NCBI RefSeq assembly: GCF_001592755.1
Contig: NZ_LUKF01000020.1
Location: 62,001 to 126,000, forward strand
Direction of reading: 5' to 3'
Length of the DNA stretch: 64,000 bases
From: Bdellovibrio bacteriovorus
GTDB taxonomy: Bacteria > Bdellovibrionota > Bdellovibrionia > Bdellovibrionales > Bdellovibrionaceae
Shown here: positions 1-7,486 of the stretch, piece by piece
Numbering within the stretch: the stretch's first letter is position 1
Layout: the number at the start of each line of letters is the position of its first letter
Notes under the pieces: model-generated
The model's input: the letters and a program-made list of their open reading frames with translations, nothing else
Database searches by the model: none
What the model was told of the DNA's origin: nothing
Made by a program: the position numbers and the translations under genes

Positions 1-428
1 GCGGATTTTCTCAACCGATCGGCTGTGCTCTTCAAAAAAATGGCGATCTGAGTTGTTGGGGAGGAGGACAATCAGCTTGTCTTGGCACAAACTCTTCCAT
101 ACCGAAGTTTATGATGGCAGATGTCCGTAAGTATTCTGTCGGTCCTTATGGCGTGTGCGTAATCACGGGCGATGAGGGAAAACTTCAATGCTGGGGGACG
201 AACTCTGCAGGCGAATTAGGTGTCGGTCACACGTCCAACGTTTGCTGGGCGGCGGGACCTGCCACTATAGTTAGTGAAGGCGTGACAGAGGTGAGCCTTG
301 GATCTTCGGCAACCTGTTTTGTGTTAAACACCGGTGAACTAAAGTGCATGGGAGATAACTCGTCGGGAGTTTTAGGAACCGGTGATACGCTAGTTCATCC
401 GCGCACTGTCTTTGGTCTCACTAATTAG
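1..428 (+). CDS. RCC1-repeat protein, 5' end outside window
   Basis: The reading frame is open from base 3 to the TAG at 426-428, so this is the C-terminal part of a longer protein. It shows three degenerate repeats of about 45-50 residues, each with a Cys-x-Leu start, a 'G-x-L-x-C-W/M-G' core and a 'G-x-L-G-x-G/T' end (LSCWGGGQ, LQCWGTNS, LKCMGDNS). This is the signature of RCC1/alpha-tubulin-suppressor beta-propeller repeats, which in bacteria are usually found in large secreted or surface proteins. The paired Cys in each repeat suggests an extracytoplasmic location (inference). Ligand and function are unknown. It is followed immediately by a receiver-domain remnant. Confidence 0.85.
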   Translation, partial: GFSQPIGCALQKNGDLSCWGGGQSACLGTNSSIPKFMMADVRKYSVGPYGVCVITGDEGKLQCWGTNSAGELGVGHTSNVCWAAGPATIVSEGVTEVSLGSSATCFVLNTGELKCMGDNSSGVLGTGDTLVHPRTVFGLTN

Positions 429-430
429 GG

Positions 431-592
431 TCGCAAGAACAAAAAGCGAATGAACAGATCCTCGATCTGAAAGAAAACACGAAAAAATATATTCCCATTG
501 TGGCGGTGACAGCCAATTCTCTTAAAGAAGACCGCGAAAAATGTTTTGCGAGCGGCATCGACGTGTGTCCAAGTCTTATCAATATTTACTAA
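431..592 (+). pseudogene. Remnant of a response-regulator receiver domain
   Basis: Between the RCC1 gene and the methyltransferase, frame 2 from 431 to the TAA at 590-592 encodes a 53-codon fragment without its own start. It contains IPIVAVTANSLKEDREKCF followed by ASGID, which is the beta4-alpha4 part of a CheY-like receiver domain, including the conserved switch Thr. The following 'D-Y-L-S-K-P-I' segment is degraded: it reads VCPSLINIY and then stops, so the conserved Lys-Pro is lost. Frame 2 has a stop at 422-424, so nothing upstream of the fragment is preserved. I read it as the tail of a deleted response regulator or hybrid kinase. Confidence 0.7.
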
Positions 593-615
593 AAATCGAA
601 ATGAGGGGAAGAACT

Positions 616-1356
616 TTGCATCAACACAAAGTGAATAACTCATTCTACGAAAGCTACGGCGATCGTTGGTACACAGCTTTCGATGATCCGGTGGCGTTAT
701 TGCGTGCAGAATCCAACGTTAAAATTCCTTGGGTTGTCGAAAGAATACGTCGGCACTTTTCTCAAGCTCACATTTTAGATGTTGGCTGTGGCGGAGGCTT
801 TGTCAGTAATGCGTTGGCGCAAGAAGGTTTCACGGTCACAGGAATAGATCTTTCCGAAGCTTCGTTAGAAATAGCAAGAAAGCACGATGTCACCCGTAAG
901 GTGCAGTACTTAAAGGCCAACGCGTTTCACTTGCCATTTCCCGATGCCCACTTCGAAGTCGTGACAGCCATGGATTTTCTAGAGCATATCGAAAACCCCG
1001 AACTCTTTATTAAAGAAGCTTCTCGAGTTCTAAAGCCCGGAGGCTTGTTTTTCTTTAACACCTTCAATCGTCATTGGCTTTCGTGGTTTCTCGTCATCAA
1101 AATGATAGAGTGGATGGTGAAGAACACCCCTAAAGACATGCATGTGATAGAGTATTTTATTAAACCCAATGAACTGCGCGAGTATTGCTTCAAAGCCGAC
1201 ATGACCGTCGAAGAAATGACGGGTCTGAAAATGGATTTTTCAACAATCCCTATAAAAAACTATTTCACGGGTATCGTTCCCCAGGAGTTAAGGTTTAAGC
1301 TCACCTCCTCTTTGCTCTTATCTTATTTAGGTTATGCAATAAAAAATGAAGCTTAG
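616..1356 (+). CDS. SAM-dependent methyltransferase, UbiG-like
   Basis: Class I SAM methyltransferase of about 246 residues. Motif I (DVGCGGG) lies near residues 56-62, an acidic ribose-binding 'GIDLSE' about 20 residues later, and 'FLEHIENP' and 'RVLKPGG' follow. The overall pattern is that of 3-demethylubiquinone O-methyltransferase (UbiG). A role in quinone synthesis is possible but the substrate cannot be read from the sequence. I place the start at TTG 616 because GAGGGGA at 603-609 gives a well-spaced ribosome-binding site. The upstream ATGs at 541 and 601 would overlap the receiver remnant or the ribosome-binding site itself. Confidence 0.85.
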   Translation: MHQHKVNNSFYESYGDRWYTAFDDPVALLRAESNVKIPWVVERIRRHFSQAHILDVGCGGGFVSNALAQEGFTVTGIDLSEASLEIARKHDVTRKVQYLKANAFHLPFPDAHFEVVTAMDFLEHIENPELFIKEASRVLKPGGLFFFNTFNRHWLSWFLVIKMIEWMVKNTPKDMHVIEYFIKPNELREYCFKADMTVEEMTGLKMDFSTIPIKNYFTGIVPQELRFKLTSSLLLSYLGYAIKNEA

Positions 1357-1416
1357 TTCATTTTTTGTGAACGATTAATTGTGATATCATATCCGGATAC
1401 CTGTAAGGAGTTTTAC

Positions 1417-2046
1417 GTGGATCAATCCCTCGTGGCATTTTCAGTTCTGTGCTTGTTATTGACGATAGCGCCCGGCGCGGACACGGCACTCGTATTGAAA
1501 AGTTCAATGACCGGAAAACAAAAACACTTCGTCGCAACGATCCTAGGTATTTGCGTCGGATTGCTATTCCACGCAACGATGTCGTCATTAGGACTTTCCG
1601 CCATTTTAAAGAAATCTGCTGAGCTCTATGCGGTGGTCAAGTATTTGGGGGCCGCTTATTTGATCTACCTGGGGCTTCAAAGTTTGTTTGAGGCTTGGTT
1701 CCGTAAAGATAAGGAAGATGAAACATCAGGAGTCATGAAGAACTCTGAAGGCTCTTTCGCTCAAGAGTTTCGAAAAGGCCTTCTGACAAACACCCTCAAC
1801 CCCAAAGTTGCCGTGTTTTATCTAACCTTCCTTCCGCAATTCGTGAACGTTAAGAAAAACGTCCTTATCCAATCTTTGGGACTATCGATGATCCACATTC
1901 TCATGAATCTGGTGTGGCTCTATCTCGTAGGATCGTTTGTGATGTTCTTCAAAGCTCAGTTCGCTAAAAAGTCCGTAAAAAGAAAAATAGAAACTCTGAC
2001 GGGCTTCGCTCTTTTAGGTTTCGGTATAAAACTAGGAACAGACTGA
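1417..2046 (+). CDS. LysE/RhtB family amino-acid exporter
   Basis: About 209 residues with five to six hydrophobic segments, and the N-terminal 'IAPGAD' and 'GLLFHATMSSLGLSAIL' signatures of the LysE/RhtB translocators, which export amino acids or related small molecules across the inner membrane. Later 'KGLLTNTLNPKVAVFYLTF' matches the conserved 'NPK...FF' motif of the family. The start is GTG 1417, preceded by AAGGAG at 1405-1410. The longer reading from 1381 has no ribosome-binding site. The substrate is not predictable. It stands alone, 60 bases after the methyltransferase. Confidence 0.9.
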   Translation: MDQSLVAFSVLCLLLTIAPGADTALVLKSSMTGKQKHFVATILGICVGLLFHATMSSLGLSAILKKSAELYAVVKYLGAAYLIYLGLQSLFEAWFRKDKEDETSGVMKNSEGSFAQEFRKGLLTNTLNPKVAVFYLTFLPQFVNVKKNVLIQSLGLSMIHILMNLVWLYLVGSFVMFFKAQFAKKSVKRKIETLTGFALLGFGIKLGTD

Positions 2047-2170
2047 CCCTCAAAAGCTGTTATGAAGAGGAGTTCATCTCGGGAAGGTGGAAAAGAAGCC
2101 TGGTTTTTAGGCAATATTGGCTTAAATGCGGGCTTTTTTGGGTTTTCGCAGCAGATTTTAAAAAAAGATC

Positions 2171-2199
2171 TTGAGTATTTGGGGTAATTTCTTTAAAAA
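2171..2199 (+). promoter_or_regulatory. Candidate sigma-70 promoter of tRNA-Leu
   Basis: TTGAGT at 2171-2176 (4/6 to the -35 consensus) and TAAAAA at 2194-2199 (4/6 to the -10 consensus) are 17 bases apart. A start near 2206 would give a short leader before the tRNA at 2212. Prediction only. Confidence 0.45.
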
Positions 2200-2211
2200 A
2201 TATCCCTCTAC

Positions 2212-2297
2212 GCGGGTGTGGTGTAATGGTAGCCACGAGAGACTCAAAATCTCTTGGATTCACGTCCGTGGGGGTTCAAGTCCCTCCACCCGCACCA
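2212..2297 (+). tRNA. tRNA-Leu (anticodon CAA)
   Basis: Class II tRNA cloverleaf. The acceptor stem GCGGGTG (2212-2218) pairs with CACCCGC (2287-2293), followed by discriminator A and an encoded CCA at 2295-2297. The anticodon stem AGAGA/TCTCT encloses the loop CTCAAAA, giving anticodon CAA (Leu, codon UUG). There is a long variable arm and a T arm with GGTTCAAGTCC. The CCA forms the first bases of the long inverted repeat that follows. Confidence 0.96.
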
Positions 2298-2441
2298 AAT
2301 CTTCCCCATCAAAATTCTTCGGACAGTCCTCGCTCTTTTTTGTTTTTCGTTGTTTTGGGTTTCTTTGCTTCGTCGTGGTTTTTCGGCTTCGTGTTGGATT
2401 TTCGTTGCTGTGGAACTTGAATTTTGATGGGGAAGATTTGG
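2295..2441. repeat. Perfect 23-bp inverted repeat after tRNA-Leu
   Basis: The arm at 2295-2317 (beginning CCAAATCTTCC) is exactly repeated in reverse complement at 2419-2441, with a 101-base T/G-rich spacer between them. The left arm includes the tRNA's CCA and trailer, so the primary transcript could form a long stem-loop directly at the tRNA 3' end. No terminal duplication or coding sequence marks it as a transposon. It may be a processing signal or terminator-like structure. Confidence 0.85.
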
Positions 2442-2617
2442 TCGCTCTTTTTCTGGCTTCGCTGGGGGGAGAGCGGGGTAGTTTTTTGTTCTTCTTCTTT
2501 TTTCTTGGTTATTGTTCTTAATTGTTTGTAAGGGTCCTTTCTTATTTTCGTGGTGTGGGCTTCTGCTGTTGTGGTGTTTGGTTGGGTTGTTTATATCCTT
2601 TCTCATTGGAGGATTTT
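2298..2617. other. Non-coding gap between tRNA-Leu and next gene
   Basis: The 320 bases hold the inverted repeat (to 2441) and then a strongly T- and G-rich stretch. Short open frames across it on both strands show no protein family, and the one on the minus strand is only the reverse complement of the tRNA. A good GGAGGA ribosome-binding site near its end (2608-2613) serves the gene at 2618. Confidence 0.6.
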
Positions 2618-3043
2618 ATGCGACTTGTGGGTTTTGTCTTTTTTTTGGTTTTGATTTCTGAGTATTCTTTGGCGGATCAGGCGGCTACTTTGACTTGCGC
2701 TGGAGAACGCGTCGTTCTTACGGAAAAATCTCCTTATTTGGGAGAGGATTCTCGATATTCTCAATCGCTTTTTGTGCTTTCTTCTAAAGACGGAGATGAG
2801 TCTTCTTATACGGCTTATTTTTTGGACGTTGAAGAAGACATCGGTGGAGTTCGTCATGGGGGAGCGGGGACTTTGGTTTTTACTGGTGCGAATTCTAAGG
2901 GTGGTTCTTTTCAGCTTATTATCTCACCTTGGCAAGATGTGGGTGATGGGACTGTGATTCATGAAACGTCTCGTGGGGTGATTACTTATAAACATGGACC
3001 TCTTCGTGGAAAGAGTGAACCTGTTGAGTGTGTTCGTCAGTAA
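2618..3043 (+). CDS. Secreted hypothetical protein
   Basis: A 141-residue protein starting at ATG 2618 behind GGAGGA (2608-2613). It begins with a short Sec signal peptide (MRLVGFVFFLVLISEYSLA, cleavage expected after 'SLA'). The mature part has two Cys residues, one near its start and one near its end, which could form a disulfide, and is rich in Ser, Gly and Asp with alternating beta-strand character. I do not recognise a family. Pyrimidine-ending codons are unusually frequent, and the coding strand is T-rich compared with the housekeeping genes in the window. A shared terminator separates it from the convergent protease. Confidence 0.7.
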   Translation: MRLVGFVFFLVLISEYSLADQAATLTCAGERVVLTEKSPYLGEDSRYSQSLFVLSSKDGDESSYTAYFLDVEEDIGGVRHGGAGTLVFTGANSKGGSFQLIISPWQDVGDGTVIHETSRGVITYKHGPLRGKSEPVECVRQ

Positions 3044-3080
3044 AGGAGGTCTCTCAAAGAGTAGGTCCCCTCAAAAATAA

Positions 3081-3112
3081 AAAACCCGAGTGCTTAGGCC
3101 TCGGTTTTTTTT
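3081..3112 (+). terminator. Terminator between convergent genes
   Basis: AAAACCCGAG, a 9-base loop, then CTCGG and a run of eight T. The A-run before the stem could also serve minus-strand transcription of the convergent protease, which ends at 3134, so it may be bidirectional. Confidence 0.75.
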
Positions 3113-3133
3113 ATTTTGTTAGAAGCGATCGTT

Positions 3134-4039
3134 CTATTTCATCGCTTCCATTTTTTCGCGGATCCACGTTAGGTTTTCGCGAACGTCAGCAAAAATACCG
3201 ACTCCATGACATACGCGGGAGTCTTGTTCTTTTTTGGCGCGGTTGTCGATGCCCATAGAGGTGATGCCTACTAGGGTCAGGCCGTCTTTGGTTTTCGCAT
3301 AAAGCGGACCGCCAGAGTCTCCTTTACATACGCCGTTTTGAACTTGGTCTAAAACTAGAGTGTTCGGGATAGAAACTGTGTCGTTGATAAGTGCTAGGTG
3401 AAAACGGGTTGAAACTCTTGTCGCTGACGCTGTTGTGTATCTTAGTAAGCCTGAATCTTTGGCTTTTTCTGATGTGACTCCGTAGCCCGCCATCACCATT
3501 TCATCTGTTTGATTGATTGTGAAACCGGCACTTGGCAAAGCACGGACTTTATATCCTGGAGCCAAGCCGCCTTTGAATTTTAGGATGGCTAAATCATATG
3601 TTGAGTTGTCCCAGCTGGTGTTTTTAGAGTAGCGGTATTCGTTAGGAACGGCTCTATCCGTGACTAGGCGTAGAGTCCTTTTAGGAGCATTTACTACGCA
3701 GTTCACATTGTTTGAGAAGGCGATGACTGTGGCGCCTGCGAATCTTTCCGTACAGTGGGCGGCTGTCAGGACTTTATCATTATCTATAAGAGTCCCGGTG
3801 CAGATACCTTCATTTTTATCGTCATCTATATGGACAACTAAGACGGTGCTAGAGCTAAGTTCGTTGCCAGAGCCTAAAGTGTTTCCTCCGACGATTCCAT
3901 AAGAGTGACCCGAAACTTCGCAGGCTGAGGGTTCAACGGTGTTCGTGAGATTTTCTCCTCCTCCGCCGCCACCAGAGCACGCTGCTAGAGTAGAAAGAGA
4001 TAAAGCCAAAGAGCAGATACGGAAGAACGGCTTAAACAT
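3134..4039 (-). CDS. Trypsin-like serine protease lipoprotein (S1)
   Basis: A 301-residue S1-family protease. A lipoprotein signal peptide ends in the lipobox LAAC (Cys21), followed by a poly-Gly linker. The activation-site sequence IVGG (49-52) precedes a catalytic triad that is fully present: His95 in LTAAHC, Asp149 in YDLAIL and Ser242 in GDSGGPL. Cys pairs match those of bacterial trypsin-like enzymes. The lipid anchor places it on the periplasmic or outer face of the envelope. Secreted trypsin-like proteases are abundant in predatory bacteria, where they may digest prey protein (inference). Its substrate is unknown. It is monocistronic and convergent with the gene at 2618. Confidence 0.93.
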   Translation of the reverse strand: MFKPFFRICSLALSLSTLAACSGGGGGGENLTNTVEPSACEVSGHSYGIVGGNTLGSGNELSSSTVLVVHIDDDKNEGICTGTLIDNDKVLTAAHCTERFAGATVIAFSNNVNCVVNAPKRTLRLVTDRAVPNEYRYSKNTSWDNSTYDLAILKFKGGLAPGYKVRALPSAGFTINQTDEMVMAGYGVTSEKAKDSGLLRYTTASATRVSTRFHLALINDTVSIPNTLVLDQVQNGVCKGDSGGPLYAKTKDGLTLVGITSMGIDNRAKKEQDSRVCHGVGIFADVRENLTWIREKMEAMK

Positions 4040-4316
4040 GAAGGCATCTCCTTAATATATAGTGAGTAGTTTTATCAGAATCCTTCCACACTCAGTGACC
4101 AAATGGCTCCGTTTGCAAGAATTTCAGAAACCGTCTTGTAAGTTGTCACATTTCTGGTCAGCAAGCGGGGGAGGGGTCCGCAAGCAAGAGGGGCACTTAC
4201 TTTAGATATCAACAACTTAGACGTCGGGGACGATTTTCGGCCAGGTTGGCATCAGGCTTGCTCTACGCCTGAATGACTTAAAAAGGTTTTTTAAACCAGT
4301 ACCACGAGGAGACCCT
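4040..4316. other. Divergent promoter region
   Basis: A 277-base intergenic region between two divergently transcribed genes. It contains a small stem-loop (TCAGGC 4252-4257 with GCCTGA 4267-4272), probably in the leader of the beta-barrel gene, and GAGGAG just before ATG 4317. I cannot assign clear -35/-10 boxes. Confidence 0.4.
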
Positions 4317-5516
4317 ATGAAAAAGTATTTCTATATCCTTGCGGCCTTGAGCATCGCGCCTACTTATTCGCTTGCTCAGAGCCTAGAAAGTGATGTTGAT
4401 GCGGAGCTTGATCAAATGTATTCAAGCCAACAGGCCGCACCAGCAGCAGCTTCTGCCCCACAGGCAGGAATTGCCAACACAGCACCTGTAAGCGGACAGC
4501 CTATCTATATCTTGAATCAGGCGACTCCGACTTCCAATGCTCAGTTGCAACAATCACAAATTCAAAAACAGCCTACAACTGTGATTGAAGCTTCTCCATT
4601 GACTGAGTCTCGCGCGGAACAAATCCGTCGTGCTCGTCAAGATGCTGAGCTGCAAACAGAACAAAGAATCGTTGAAAAACTTGAGCACTCTCGTATGGAA
4701 GACGAGAAGAAACGTGCCGGCGTTCTTTTTGGTGATAAATTTAATCAGTTGGATCAATCCCAACAACAACCTCAACAGCAGTATCAACAGCCCGTAGCTG
4801 TTCAACCTGTTCAGGTTCAACAAGTTCAAGAGCCTAAAGAAAACACTCGCGACATCGTTCGTGAAGAAATCGCAGCGGCGATGAAAGTGGAAGAAGAAGC
4901 TCCTTTAGCTCCTCTTGAGACTAAATACGTAGCAGGTATCCTTGGTATCGGTGACTATCCAGACACTCGCCAAGTAAAAGGAAACTATGCTCTCGGTGTG
5001 GCTTTCGGTACTAAGTACGATAACTTCATCGTTGAGGGTTCATTCCTTTACTCTAACTACACAGTAGAAGGCCAAGGTTACTACACTGGCAACTACGGTT
5101 ATGGTTACGGATATCCTTACTCTGGTGGAACTTACATCCCAGATACTATCGACGTACAACAGTACACAGGTTCTTTGGCAGCCAAAGTTCAGTTGTTCTC
5201 TGGTATCATCAAACCTGTATTCGGTGGTGTGGTTGCTTACTCTTACCGCGGATACTCTTGGGATAATAAAAATCCATACGGATACGTGAACGATACAAAA
5301 GCCAACTCTCACGCTATCGATATTGGTACAGTAGTGGGTGCTGACTTGGAGTTCTCTCCGAAGTATTCTTTGGGTGTGGATTTCAGATACATGTGGAATC
5401 TTTCAAGCCGTGTGAATGCGGATGATAACACATGGATTTCTAGACCTGAGTACAGCAACTCTCTCGAAAAGTTGCAGTACTATGTGATGTCTCTTGTCGG
5501 ACGCGTAAATTTCTAA
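4317..5516 (+). CDS. Outer-membrane beta-barrel protein with Gln-rich N-terminal region
   Basis: 399 residues with a Sec signal peptide (MKKYFYILAALSIAPTYSLA). The mature N-terminal half (about 21-190) is low-complexity and rich in Gln, Pro and Ala, with a charged, probably helical segment, so it may be a periplasmic spacer. From about 200 to the end, alternating hydrophobic/polar strands (ALGVAFGTKY, FIVEGSFLY) and a Tyr/Gly-rich loop (YGYGYGYPY) indicate a small eight-stranded barrel ending in phenylalanine (GRVNF), a typical outer-membrane targeting signal. Function is not known. A strong terminator follows. Confidence 0.8.
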   Translation: MKKYFYILAALSIAPTYSLAQSLESDVDAELDQMYSSQQAAPAAASAPQAGIANTAPVSGQPIYILNQATPTSNAQLQQSQIQKQPTTVIEASPLTESRAEQIRRARQDAELQTEQRIVEKLEHSRMEDEKKRAGVLFGDKFNQLDQSQQQPQQQYQQPVAVQPVQVQQVQEPKENTRDIVREEIAAAMKVEEEAPLAPLETKYVAGILGIGDYPDTRQVKGNYALGVAFGTKYDNFIVEGSFLYSNYTVEGQGYYTGNYGYGYGYPYSGGTYIPDTIDVQQYTGSLAAKVQLFSGIIKPVFGGVVAYSYRGYSWDNKNPYGYVNDTKANSHAIDIGTVVGADLEFSPKYSLGVDFRYMWNLSSRVNADDNTWISRPEYSNSLEKLQYYVMSLVGRVNF

Positions 5517-5555
5517 TCTAATAGAACAAGTTAATTATTAATTCCTCAGTGGTTT

Positions 5556-5591
5556 ACAAGCCCCGCCCTTAAAAGCGGGGTTTGTTTTTTT
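5556..5591 (+). terminator. Intrinsic terminator after beta-barrel gene
   Basis: CCCCGC (5561-5566) pairs with GCGGGG (5575-5580), extended by ACAAG/TTTGT, and is followed by a T-rich tract. Confidence 0.9.
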
Positions 5592-5633
5592 GGTCTGCTG
5601 GACTTTAAGTTCTTCTTGGCTCATAGTGACCGT

Positions 5634-6263
5634 ATGAGATTTCTTCTTCCTCTTTTATTTTGTATTCAGGCGAGTGCGGCGACCACGGTCGTGACTGAAA
5701 CCGTCGGGCAGGCGGCGGATCACGTGGTGACTTCGCGGGAAGTTCAGATCTCGATGGTGATCGAAAATATTCTTTATCCTCCGAAGCTTCCTTTAAAAGG
5801 CCTTTATGAGGTTCGGCCCGGTCAACCTGAGTTTCGTTCGGCGGTGACAGCGGTTTTGTTAGAATCGGTTTTGGCGTTGGAGGCTGAAAACTTCAATGTT
5901 GCGGCGATTTCCGAAAGTGAAATTTCCAATGCGCTGGCGAAGGTTGAAAAGGCTACGGTGGGGAAGCCTTATTGGACTCAGCTAGAGGTTTCTTCGGTGC
6001 AGCTTAAAAAACTAGTGACTCGTAAAATGACGGCGAAAAGTTTTTTGGCGTTTAAGACGAGTTCGATGACAGGAATTATCACGGACCAAGAAGCGCAAGC
6101 TTACTACGATAAAAACCGTGTGAAGTTTGGCAGCCATCCGTTTTCCTCCTTTAAAGACAATATCAAATCTTTCCTGGCGCAGCAGCAGTTGGAAGAGCGC
6201 ATTCGCTCTTGGTTCGAAGTGATTAAGCGCAAATACAAAGTGCGCACCTTTATTACGGAATAA
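5634..6263 (+). CDS. Exported protein resembling the SurA/PpiC chaperone N-domain
   Basis: 209 residues from ATG 5634, giving a clean signal peptide (MRFLLPLLFCIQASA); the reading from 5616 only adds residues before it. The mature part is mostly helical. 'VTSREVQISMVIE' near the start, then 'ISESEISNALAKVE', and 'ITDQEAQAYYDKNRVKFG' towards the C terminus resemble the chaperone region of SurA-type periplasmic foldases, but no parvulin isomerase domain is present. A role in outer-membrane protein folding is inference only. It is followed one base later by a GNAT gene, suggesting co-transcription. Confidence 0.65.
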   Translation: MRFLLPLLFCIQASAATTVVTETVGQAADHVVTSREVQISMVIENILYPPKLPLKGLYEVRPGQPEFRSAVTAVLLESVLALEAENFNVAAISESEISNALAKVEKATVGKPYWTQLEVSSVQLKKLVTRKMTAKSFLAFKTSSMTGIITDQEAQAYYDKNRVKFGSHPFSSFKDNIKSFLAQQQLEERIRSWFEVIKRKYKVRTFITE

Positions 6264-6264
6264 T

Positions 6265-6702
6265 ATGGAAATTCGAGTTCTTCAGGGTTTAGACAAACCG
6301 GCAATGCGCGCTTTGGTGGAGGCCGTTCACGCCGATCAAGGCTTGCTTCCTCAGTTTTACTGGCCTGCGGATCTTTTAGGAGCCGAGCTTGCCACGGCGG
6401 AAGCTGTCGGGGTTTTTAAAGGCGAGGAATTAGCGGGTTTTGTTCTTTATCGCGATTTGCCGGATGCGTGGGAGATTTCGTTAGTGGCGAGCCATCCTCG
6501 ATTTCGACGCCAAGGACTGATGGAAAGATTGTTTGCCCACCTGATTGCCGCAAAGGGTCAGGATAAACAGCTCTGGCTTGAGGTGCATGAGGAAAATGTC
6601 TCGGCACAAAAACTCTATGAAAAACTGGGGTTTAAAGAGGTTCGCCGGCGTCCTCGCTATTATGGTGACGGGGCGACGGCTATTTTGTACTCATTGGCGT
6701 AG
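6265..6702 (+). CDS. GNAT family N-acetyltransferase
   Basis: 145 residues with the GNAT acetyl-CoA fold. Beta4 'WEISLVASHP' is followed by the pyrophosphate-binding loop 'RFRRQGLMERLF' (Q/R-x-x-G-x-G/A type), and 'LEVHEENVSAQKLYEKLGF' forms the C-terminal motif B seen in RimI-like enzymes. The acceptor substrate cannot be predicted. It starts one base after the preceding gene's stop and is followed by a terminator. Confidence 0.88.
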   Translation: MEIRVLQGLDKPAMRALVEAVHADQGLLPQFYWPADLLGAELATAEAVGVFKGEELAGFVLYRDLPDAWEISLVASHPRFRRQGLMERLFAHLIAAKGQDKQLWLEVHEENVSAQKLYEKLGFKEVRRRPRYYGDGATAILYSLA

Positions 6703-6782
6703 GGGCCTTGCCTCACTCGAGGGAAGGTCAGATAAACCCTTGCATTGTCTGGATTTTCTTGCTAGTTTCAGAGTCGTTCTCA

Positions 6783-6808
6783 TGGGCCCCGCAGGCCCAT
6801 TTTTTTTT
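6783..6808 (+). terminator. Intrinsic terminator after the GNAT gene
   Basis: TGGGCC (6783-6788), a five-base loop, GGCCCA (6794-6799) and an uninterrupted run of T from 6800. It separates the GNAT gene from the rimP operon. Confidence 0.9.
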
Positions 6809-6949
6809 GCCGCGGCGGCGGCGGGTTGAAACATCGACGGGTGGTCAACCAAAGCAATTCCCTCTGACAGTTGGATTTTTTGCTCGCGTGCGCTGCCGTG
6901 AACTGGACTCGTGCGTGCTGAGAAGTATGCTATATAAGGATTGCTGTAA

Positions 6950-7471
6950 ATGTCACAAACCCCATCTTGGATGGATAAAGTAGAAAAGATTGCCAACGAA
7001 GTGGCGGACCGCGAAGGCTGCCTTCTTTATGACATCGAATTCGTTGGCGTGGGTAAGGGCAGAACATTGCGCGTTTTCATCGACAAAGAAGATGGAAACG
7101 TTTCGCTGGATGATTGCTCAAATGTCTCCAAAGGTCTGAACGCCATTTTAGATACTGATGAAGATATTATTCCTGGTGGAGCCTATAACTTGGAAGTTTC
7201 AACTCCAGGTTTGGACCGCCATTTGAACAAGCCTTGGCATTTCCAAAAAGTTGTAGGCAAGAAAGTGTACATCAAAACTTCCAAAGCTTTGGAAAGTGTT
7301 GGGGTCACGGATAAGAAATGGAAAGCGACTAAAACTGTCGAACAGGTTTTAGAATCAGCAGATAATGAAGGTGTTCGATTTGTCGTAGATAACGTCGAGA
7401 TCAAAATCCCGTACGCGCTCATCGACAAAGCTAAATTGGTGTTTGAATTTACTAAAGGTCAAAAAAAGTAA
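6950..7471 (+). CDS. rimP: Ribosome maturation factor RimP
   Basis: 173 residues. RimP assists late 30S subunit assembly in the cytoplasm. The N-terminal domain has the typical 'G...LYDIEFVG...TLRVFIDKEDG' stretch and the conserved 'V.LDDC...S..L...LD.ED.I...Y.LEVSTPGLDR' signature (about 40-90), followed by the small Sm-like C-terminal barrel. It is the first gene of the conserved rimP-nusA-infB-rbfA-truB cluster and is followed by nusA after 15 bases. The start ATG 6950 is preceded by AAGGA. Confidence 0.96.
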   Translation: MSQTPSWMDKVEKIANEVADREGCLLYDIEFVGVGKGRTLRVFIDKEDGNVSLDDCSNVSKGLNAILDTDEDIIPGGAYNLEVSTPGLDRHLNKPWHFQKVVGKKVYIKTSKALESVGVTDKKWKATKTVEQVLESADNEGVRFVVDNVEIKIPYALIDKAKLVFEFTKGQKK

Positions 7472-7486
7472 CGAGAGAGGAAAGTC

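Noticed and set aside
541-615. Upstream start of the methyltransferase at ATG 541
   Set aside because: The region encodes the receiver remnant in another frame, and the well-spaced ribosome-binding site points to TTG 616.
2244-2606. Minus-strand open frame crossing tRNA-Leu (contains WCGWRDLNPHG)
   Set aside because: This peptide is the usual artefact of translating the reverse complement of a tRNA; it has no ribosome-binding site and no homology.
6926-6936. -10-like TATGCTATATA just before rimP
   Set aside because: It would place the transcription start on top of the ribosome-binding site, so it is probably not the operon promoter.
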